Source: Phycisphaerae bacterium (lineage in GTDB: Bacteria; Planctomycetota; Phycisphaerae; Phycisphaerales; SM1A02). Taken from it: a stretch of DNA of 19,112 nucleotides. Below the pieces are notes generated by a model. The model was given only the letters and a program-made list of their open reading frames with translations, ran no database searches and was not told where the DNA came from. A program made the position numbers and the translations under genes. Positions 14,450-19,112 of the stretch are shown one piece after another. The stretch lies in the NCBI GenBank assembly GCA_002862325.1, contig PKCT01000151.1, positions 1 to 19,112 of the forward strand, given 5' to 3'. Position 1 is the first letter of the stretch; every line of letters begins with the position of its first letter.

Positions 14450-16267
14450 TCAGAGGTCGAGCGAGGCTCCCGTTTCCCGACACCAGACACCGAGATTCGC
14501 GAGTGGCCAGGCCAGCAGCGCGTGCGGACTGTCCGGGGCGAGGACGGCGTCCAGGGTTCCTTCCAGAACGAGCGGTTCGAGCGCGTCGGCGACGTCGCCC
14601 GTGCTGAGCATTCGGTGGGCCCAGTCGCGGAACGGCGTGGGAAAGCTCGCCTTCGGGCGTTCGGCGATCTCGGTCGGGAGGCGGTGCCTGAAGGCTCTGC
14701 GAAGAGTGGTCTTGGTCTCGGCCGTCGCCGCCGGATCGGAGGGGACGCGAAAGAGATCCTGGGTCGCCACACGGGCGATCGCATCGGCGACGTGGCGGTC
14801 CGCGAACGGTGGTCTCGCCTCGACGGATGCGAGCATGGTCGCGTGATTGAGTCGGCCCAGAAGGCCGGTCAGGTTGATCTCCTGGAGCCAGCGGAGGTAG
14901 CTCCGGGGATCTGCGGCCGGTCCGCCGGAATCGATCGCTCGGGCCGTCTCCTCCACGAGGAGTCGATCGTGCTCGATGGATTCGAGCCAACGTGGTCGCA
15001 ACGCCGCGGCCTTCTGTACCGGTGCGAGCCAGGACACGGCGTTCAGCAGGGTGACCGCGGCTTGCATCGGACTCTCGACCGTCTGGGCGACGCTCGACAC
15101 GATCCGCAGCACGGGCTCGTATCCACCGAAGAGCTCGTCCGCCCCCTCCCCCCCAATGGCCACCTTCACACCGGCCTTCGCGACGCCCTCGGCGAGCGCG
15201 TTGATCGCGATCTCGTTCGGGGTGCCGAGGGGGACGCCGAGCGTGGCGACCATGCGTCGCCATCGCTGCAGGGGCGGCTCGTCGGTCCGGTCGACGTCCA
15301 CTTCGGTCTGCTCGAGACCGAGGTGCCTGGCCATGAGCGATGCGGCGTCGCGGTCGGGATCCGCCCGTCCGTCTCCGCCGATCGCGGTGAACGTCCGCAG
15401 TCGTGGAACGCGGTCGGCGGCGATCGAGGTGAGGATCGCACTGTCGACGCCGCCGGAGAGCAGCGTGCAGACCTCGACGTCGCTTTGGAGATGCGCTTCA
15501 AGCGAATGGGTGATCGCCTCGAGGATCAACTCGTCCGCGGCGGATCCCGAGAGTTCTCCACTCGACTCCGGCGGAGTCCACCAGCGATGGGGAATGGTGC
15601 GTGGTGCGTCGTCGGCGAGCTCGATCGAGACCAGCTGACCCGGCAGCACGGTACGAAGCCCCTCGATGAGCGTGCGTTCGCCGAGGGTGATGCGAATGGT
15701 CGAGAGGTAGGCTGACACGACCATGGGGTCCGGACGCATCGGTACGTCACCCAGGGCCGCGAGGATTCGGAGTTCGCTCGCGAAGGCTGCGCTCGTCTGG
15801 TCGACCCGGTAGTACAGTGGGACGACGCCGAAGGGATCTCGGGCCAGTTTCAGGACCCGGGTGTCGGGCTGGTACCAGGCCACGGCGAACATGCCGCGAA
15901 AGCGGTGGAGCGCAGCCTCGCCCCAATGGGCGATCGCCACCGCCGCGGTCTCGCCGTCGCAGGATGTCCGGAAGGTGGCCCCGTCCGCGGCGAGCGACGC
16001 GCGAATCTCGAGATGGTTCAGGAGCTCCCCGTTGAAGGCGACGACGCGGGTTCCGCCCGACGGCCGATCGACGACGAACGGAGCGTGGCCATGCGTCGGA
16101 TCCATGATCGCCAGTCGCCGATGCCCCAGCCACGACGTCGAGTCGAACCAGGCCCCCGCATCGTCCGGTCCTCGGTGGTACATCCGGTCGCGGCAGTCGG
16201 TCAGATCGTGGTGGGCGATGTCGAGTCGGTGGCCGCCGCTTCGAAGGATGCCGATGAGACCGCACAT
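14450..16267 (-). CDS. asnB: Asparagine synthetase (glutamine-hydrolysing)
   Basis: A 605-residue two-domain amidotransferase. Mature Cys2 ('MCGLIGI') is the N-terminal nucleophile of the glutaminase domain, which also shows 'HRGPDDAG' (31-38), 'LGHRRLAIMD', 'FNGELLNHLEIR' and 'CDGE'. The synthetase domain has the ATP pyrophosphatase loop 'LSGGVDS' (to 276), 'GGEGADELFGGY' (372-383), 'EARPPFADRHV' and 'RPKASFPTPF'. It makes asparagine from aspartate with glutamine nitrogen and ATP. Related AsnB-like proteins serve in exopolysaccharide or peptide pathways, but no such gene cluster surrounds it, so a primary role is likely. AGGA about 10 bases upstream supports ATG 16267. It is 30 bp downstream of the MazG-like gene and 25 bp upstream of the FHA/SpoIIE phosphatase gene, suggesting an operon. 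Confidence 0.93.
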   Translation of the reverse strand: MCGLIGILRSGGHRLDIAHHDLTDCRDRMYHRGPDDAGAWFDSTSWLGHRRLAIMDPTHGHAPFVVDRPSGGTRVVAFNGELLNHLEIRASLAADGATFRTSCDGETAAVAIAHWGEAALHRFRGMFAVAWYQPDTRVLKLARDPFGVVPLYYRVDQTSAAFASELRILAALGDVPMRPDPMVVSAYLSTIRITLGERTLIEGLRTVLPGQLVSIELADDAPRTIPHRWWTPPESSGELSGSAADELILEAITHSLEAHLQSDVEVCTLLSGGVDSAILTSIAADRVPRLRTFTAIGGDGRADPDRDAASLMARHLGLEQTEVDVDRTDEPPLQRWRRMVATLGVPLGTPNEIAINALAEGVAKAGVKVAIGGEGADELFGGYEPVLRIVSSVAQTVESPMQAAVTLLNAVSWLAPVQKAAALRPRWLESIEHDRLLVEETARAIDSGGPAADPRSYLRWLQEINLTGLLGRLNHATMLASVEARPPFADRHVADAIARVATQDLFRVPSDPAATAETKTTLRRAFRHRLPTEIAERPKASFPTPFRDWAHRMLSTGDVADALEPLVLEGTLDAVLAPDSPHALLAWPLANLGVWCRETGASLDL

Positions 16268-16297
16268 GATGGAGATTCCTGGGATGCCTGCGACGGA

Positions 16298-16582
16298 TCA
16301 CTTGGTACCGGCTGGTCCACCGTTCTCGAAGTACTTTCGGTGGATCGCGTCTTCGAGGTCAATGTCGCAGATGTTCGCAAGCGTGGTCAGCCAGGCCAGG
16401 ACGTCGGCGAATTCCTCCGCGAGGTGGGTGTCGTCGCCATCGCCGCGTTCCCGGTGACCTAGGGCTTCGGCAAGCTCCCCGACCTCCTCACTGAACCAGA
16501 GGTAGGTCCCCGGGACCCCTCTGGCGGCATCTGTGGCGTGGTATCGATCGCGGATATGGCGTTGGAATTCGGCGATGCGCAT
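16298..16582 (-). CDS. MazG-like nucleotide pyrophosphohydrolase
   Basis: A 94-residue all-alpha protein with the MazG/all-alpha NTP-PPase metal motif: E32-E33-x2-E36 in 'FSEEVGELAEAL' and, on the next helix, E57-x2-D60 in 'LAEEFADVLAWL'. Such single-domain proteins hydrolyse (d)NTPs to monophosphate and pyrophosphate, with a house-cleaning or alarmone-controlling role; the substrate here is unknown. The length suits a single-domain MazG-like protein, not the two-domain E. coli MazG. It is the first gene of the minus-strand cluster with asnB 30 bp downstream. GGGAG about 6-10 bases before ATG 16582 is a plausible RBS. It is divergent from the coiled-coil membrane protein gene across 76 bp. 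Confidence 0.9.
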   Translation of the reverse strand: MRIAEFQRHIRDRYHATDAARGVPGTYLWFSEEVGELAEALGHRERGDGDDTHLAEEFADVLAWLTTLANICDIDLEDAIHRKYFENGGPAGTK

Positions 16583-16658
16583 CGGGGGCTCCCGGGCGGA
16601 CGAAGGAAGTTGAAATCTGGTTGGCGAGGTTGGCCCGCCCTGGCCGACATAGTCTCAT

Positions 16659-17798
16659 ATGATCAAGCCCCACGCTTCGAAAAACGGCGATCGTCACCCG
16701 GCTCCCCCCGTTCATCCGCTCAACGCCGCCCAGCTCGCGGCGAACGGTGAAGTGGGCTCGCCCGAGGAGCTCGCCAAGCCATCGGGCTCGGTCACGACCG
16801 GGCCGACATCGCTGGAATCGCTGGTGACCGCGGTTGGAGCCAAGGCCGTGGCGAAGAAGAAGGAAGCTGCCGCGCGGAAGAGGGGGTGGAGCATGGGGTG
16901 GAAGCCCCCCAAGAAGACCGACGAGGTCTCGGCCCATCATCCGGCGAGCGCCCCCCCGGCTGCGACATCCGACACGGTTCCGAATGAGGCGTCGTCTCCC
17001 TCGTCCGAGTCGCCGGATCGAGAGGCCTCTTCGCAGGACGCGCTCTCACCAGAGACCCTCGAGTCGGCGTTGATCGGCGTTTCGTTCCCTCTGCAGGGGG
17101 GTGAACCACGAACGTCTCCCGCCCTCAGGTTGGCGGATTCCGATCAGGGATCCTTCCACGCCGGACGGGACTCGACCGCTTCCAGATCGTCTTCTGCTTC
17201 TCCCTCGTCGACCGCGTCCGCTTCCGCCGCGGTCTCCAAGGGGTCGCCCTTCTCGATGGCGCCGGCCGTCTCGGCGGAACCCTTGCCCGCCTCGGTGGTG
17301 TCGTCCCCGCTGCACCGCAAGCTCGAAGAGCGGCGATCACATGCTCGTACGAAGCGCGGAGGCTGGGGTGGGCTCGCCGGTTGGGGGGTCGCCGCCGCAC
17401 TCGGCATGACGTGGATCGCCTGGTCCGCCTTCGGGCCTGTCTCCTCGTCCTTCTCCGATGGCGTCGCGGAACCCCCGCTCGTCCTCGCACGCCCCGCATC
17501 TCCCCTGCCCGGTGCGGTCACCGAGTCCGCGTTCGTCACGCTCCAGCAGCGGCACGCCAGGCTCGAACGTCGACTCCAGGACTGGCAGATCGCCGCGGAG
17601 GTCGACGTCGTACCGGCCGCCGAGTTCGCCCTCGAGCGACGCCGGCATCTGGTGGCCTACGACCGCCTGGCGGAGCTCGATGCGTTCGTCGCCGACCAGG
17701 ATCAGGTGATCGAGACCCTGCGCGACCAGGTGACCCATCTTCGACGTGCCCTCGCCGCTCGTTCGGTCGAGCTCGACGCTGTTGCGACCAGAGACTAG
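16659..17798 (+). CDS. Single-pass membrane protein with disordered N-terminus and C-terminal coiled coil
   Basis: A 379-residue protein with no recognised family. Residues 1-215 are low complexity, rich in Ser, Pro, Ala, Lys and acidic residues, with a Lys-rich patch at 62-74 ('AKAVAKKKEAAARKRGW'). A basic stretch (220-234, 'RKLEERRSHARTKRGG') is followed by one hydrophobic segment at about 236-260. Positive charges before the segment place the N-terminal part in the cytoplasm and the rest outside. Residues about 293-376 are charged and helical ('LQQRHARLERRLQDWQ', 'IETLRDQVTHLRRALAARS') and look like a coiled coil. It might scaffold a membrane or envelope process, but that is a guess. No Shine-Dalgarno site precedes the ATG. 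A tRNA-Arg gene begins 19 bp after the stop in the same direction. The 379-codon length with a consistent membrane topology argues it is real. Confidence 0.75.
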   Translation: MIKPHASKNGDRHPAPPVHPLNAAQLAANGEVGSPEELAKPSGSVTTGPTSLESLVTAVGAKAVAKKKEAAARKRGWSMGWKPPKKTDEVSAHHPASAPPAATSDTVPNEASSPSSESPDREASSQDALSPETLESALIGVSFPLQGGEPRTSPALRLADSDQGSFHAGRDSTASRSSSASPSSTASASAAVSKGSPFSMAPAVSAEPLPASVVSSPLHRKLEERRSHARTKRGGWGGLAGWGVAAALGMTWIAWSAFGPVSSSFSDGVAEPPLVLARPASPLPGAVTESAFVTLQQRHARLERRLQDWQIAAEVDVVPAAEFALERRRHLVAYDRLAELDAFVADQDQVIETLRDQVTHLRRALAARSVELDAVATRD

Positions 17799-17817
17799 AC
17801 TTTCCGTCCCGTATCTG

Positions 17818-17891
17818 GTCCATGTAGCTCAATTGGATAGAGCACTGCCCTCCGAAGGCAGGGGTTGGAGGTTCGAGTCCTCCCATGGACG
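17818..17891 (+). tRNA. tRNA-Arg(CCG)
   Basis: A 74-nt cloverleaf with no mismatches in any stem. Acceptor GTCCATG pairs with CATGGAC (17884-17890), the D stem is GCTC/GAGC, the anticodon stem CTGCC/GGCAG encloses loop CTCCGAA, and the T stem GGAGG/CCTCC encloses TTCGAGT. The anticodon CCG reads CGG arginine codons, frequent in this GC-rich DNA. A20 in the D loop fits arginine identity. The discriminator base is G and CCA is not encoded. Confidence 0.97.
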
Positions 17892-17952
17892 TTTTCCCTT
17901 GCGGCTCGCCCGGGCGCCGACCTGGCCCGCATCGTCAAGCCGTCATCACGTC

Positions 17953-17982
17953 GGGGCCTGCTCGAGACGGGGGCCTGCTCGA
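17953..17982. repeat. Short direct repeat between tRNA-Arg and the dioxygenase gene
   Basis: The 13-mer ggggcctgctcga occurs twice with a 17-bp period (17953-17965 and 17970-17982). The rest of the 114-bp gap shows no gene; a 10-bp GC palindrome at 17907-17916 has no loop and no T-tract. Confidence 0.5.
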
Positions 17983-18005
17983 AGTCGGCCCTCGCCGCCG
18001 GCAGG

Positions 18006-18728
18006 TCACCAGTGGACCAGCCACCCTCGGTCGCATGAGATCGCATGGCCCTGCAGCGTGATGCGGGCGCGATCCCCGTCGGCACTGCGGAAGGGCGCCA
18101 TCTCGTGGAGGTGCCACCCGTCGTGCACGACCAGTTCGCCCACCGTGTACTCGACCTCGACGCGATCCATGTCCTCCGGGCGTGGTGGCGTCTTGCCTCG
18201 CCCCGCTTCGTGGGTGGGATCCGCGACCTTGGGCCAGAGGAGAAGGCCGCCGCCACCGGTCGGAAGCTCCAGCGGAAGGGTGAAGCTGAGGATCCGGCTC
18301 GAATCGACGCCGTCGTAGCCGGTCAGGTCGAGAAGTTCCCATTGCCGGTCGAAGTGCGTCGACGCGAAGCGATTGAGGAAGTGCGGACTGGGTTCGAAGA
18401 TGTGTGCGCCGGGCAGTCCGAATCCGGGGTCGGTGAAGAACGTGGCGTTGTACGCGTCACCCATCGCATCGAGAATGCGACGCGTCGCATCCCCAAATCC
18501 TTCCTCGAGCATCGGGTTGGTGGTCGCCACCTTCTCCGCGTAGCGGTTCCAGTCGGAGGCCTGGCCCTTGTCCTCGATGTACGCAGCGGTCCCGAGGATG
18601 AAGGCCGGTGCGAGTGGATGCAGTGGCGTCCACTGCTCGCGGCGTGACCGGATCCAGTCGGCGATCGCCGCCGCTTCGGTGTCTTCGAGCAGTTGGAGGT
18701 GTCGATGATGGGTGGGACTTGTCGTCAT
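18006..18728 (-). CDS. Putative Fe(II)/2-oxoglutarate-dependent dioxygenase
   Basis: A 240-residue soluble protein with the pattern of the double-stranded beta-helix dioxygenases. H125-x-D127 in 'FASTHFDRQWE' would be the first two iron ligands, and H206 or H208 in 'VHDGWHLHEM' the third. R222 in 'RARITLQGHA' is spaced to bind the 2-oxoglutarate carboxylate. 'RILSFTLPLELPTGGGGLLLWP' resembles the central strands of P4H-type enzymes, where a Gly-rich turn precedes the distal strand. The substrate cannot be told; protein, small-molecule or surface-glycan hydroxylation are all possible. Its ATG is 12 bp after the stop of the ZIP transporter gene and has no clear RBS, so translational coupling is likely. 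The N-terminal half is helical and has no motif I recognise. Assignment rests on the spacing of ligand residues, not on an alignment. Confidence 0.68.
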   Translation of the reverse strand: MTTSPTHHRHLQLLEDTEAAAIADWIRSRREQWTPLHPLAPAFILGTAAYIEDKGQASDWNRYAEKVATTNPMLEEGFGDATRRILDAMGDAYNATFFTDPGFGLPGAHIFEPSPHFLNRFASTHFDRQWELLDLTGYDGVDSSRILSFTLPLELPTGGGGLLLWPKVADPTHEAGRGKTPPRPEDMDRVEVEYTVGELVVHDGWHLHEMAPFRSADGDRARITLQGHAISCDRGWLVHW

Positions 18729-18740
18729 GGTGCGGTGTAC

Positions 18741-19112
18741 TCACATCCAGATCGCCACCAGCGCCATGATTCCGGCGCCGACGAAGGCGGCGAAGAGTCG
18801 CTGGGCGCGATTCGTACCGCCGGGAAAGAACTCCTCGCGCACGATGTCGAGGGTCGCGATGTAGAGGAACGTCCCCGCCGCGATCGCCTTGAACCACGCT
18901 TCGGCGGTGGAGTCGACGCCCACGATCTTGGTCGCGGCCCCTCCGAGGAGGACCCCCAGGGGCGTGCTGCACACGAAGACGAGCAGGGCCGGAAATCGGG
19001 TGCGCAGCGGGATGGCCGCATCTCGAAACGTGGATCCAAGCGCGAATCCGGCAGCCCCCTTGTGCGCGAGGATCGCCACGAGGAGGACCGTCGCCCCGGC
19101 GGTGCCGGAGAT
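18741..19112 (-). CDS. ZIP-family divalent metal transporter, C-terminal part (5' truncated by window end)
   Basis: The frame is open to the window edge, so only the last 123 residues are seen. They hold 'VAILAHKGAAGFALG', the ZIP transmembrane IV metal-site motif with His-Lys and the FALG ending. After a hydrophobic segment comes 'AIAAGTFLYIATLDIVREEF', the transmembrane V/VI signature whose glutamates face the metal path. A final hydrophobic helix ends in 'ALVAIWM'. ZIP proteins carry zinc, iron or manganese into the cytoplasm. The wording is close to plant- or animal-like ZIP1/3 proteins as I remember them, but the metal cannot be assigned. An internal GTG at 19079 is not the true start because conserved sequence continues upstream. 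The downstream gene encodes a probable iron-dependent dioxygenase. Confidence 0.85.
   Translation of the reverse strand: MSGTAGATVLLVAILAHKGAAGFALGSTFRDAAIPLRTRFPALLVFVCSTPLGVLLGGAATKIVGVDSTAEAWFKAIAAGTFLYIATLDIVREEFFPGGTNRAQRLFAAFVGAGIMALVAIWM

Noticed and set aside
12751..14607. 618-codon plus-strand frame opposite the FHA/SpoIIE gene
   Set aside because: The minus strand encodes a protein with all domain motifs; this frame is its antisense shadow.

Overview
The window is a high-GC bacterial chromosome segment carrying mostly housekeeping genes. Several traits point to Planctomycetota, possibly a marine Phycisphaerae-like lineage: a tiny zinc-ribbon protein of a kind common in that phylum, a very large secreted Cys-rich repeat protein with a dockerin-like EF-hand loop, a Bacillus-type succinate dehydrogenase, and frequent weak or absent Shine-Dalgarno sites. 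This placement is inference from protein style; no rRNA gene is present.

Layout, left to right. The 3' part of sdhA (+) is followed by two overlapping minus-strand membrane-enzyme genes, an ALG10-like GT-C glycosyltransferase and a UbiA-family polyprenyl/phosphoribosyl transferase. They separate sdhA from sdhB (+, own strong RBS). sdhB converges on, and overlaps by 11 bp, a hemW-type radical SAM gene (-) whose 3' end is extended by a 15-bp tandem repeat. Upstream of hemW on the minus strand is the zinc-ribbon gene. Divergent from it is purA (+), followed by uppS (+). Then comes a 4.4-kb gene (+) for a secreted protein of about 1480 residues with at least 18 copies of a double-cysteine/Trp-Asp repeat; this is the most unusual object in the window.

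The right third holds a minus-strand cluster, MazG-like pyrophosphohydrolase, then asparagine synthetase, then FHA-GAF-SpoIIE/PP2C phosphatase, with gaps of 25-30 bp. Next are a plus-strand single-pass membrane protein with a coiled coil, a tRNA-Arg(CCG), and a minus-strand pair at the right edge: a ZIP-type metal transporter (cut by the window end) followed by a putative Fe(II)/2-oxoglutarate dioxygenase.

Functional themes: respiration (SdhA/SdhB), nucleotide and cofactor metabolism (PurA, HemW, MazG), polyprenyl-phosphate chemistry (UppS, UbiA-family enzyme, GT-C enzyme), a cell-surface or secreted Cys-rich protein, and signalling (FHA/SpoIIE phosphatase). No insertion sequence, CRISPR array, phage gene or other mobile element was seen. 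No gene-free gap exceeds about 230 bp.
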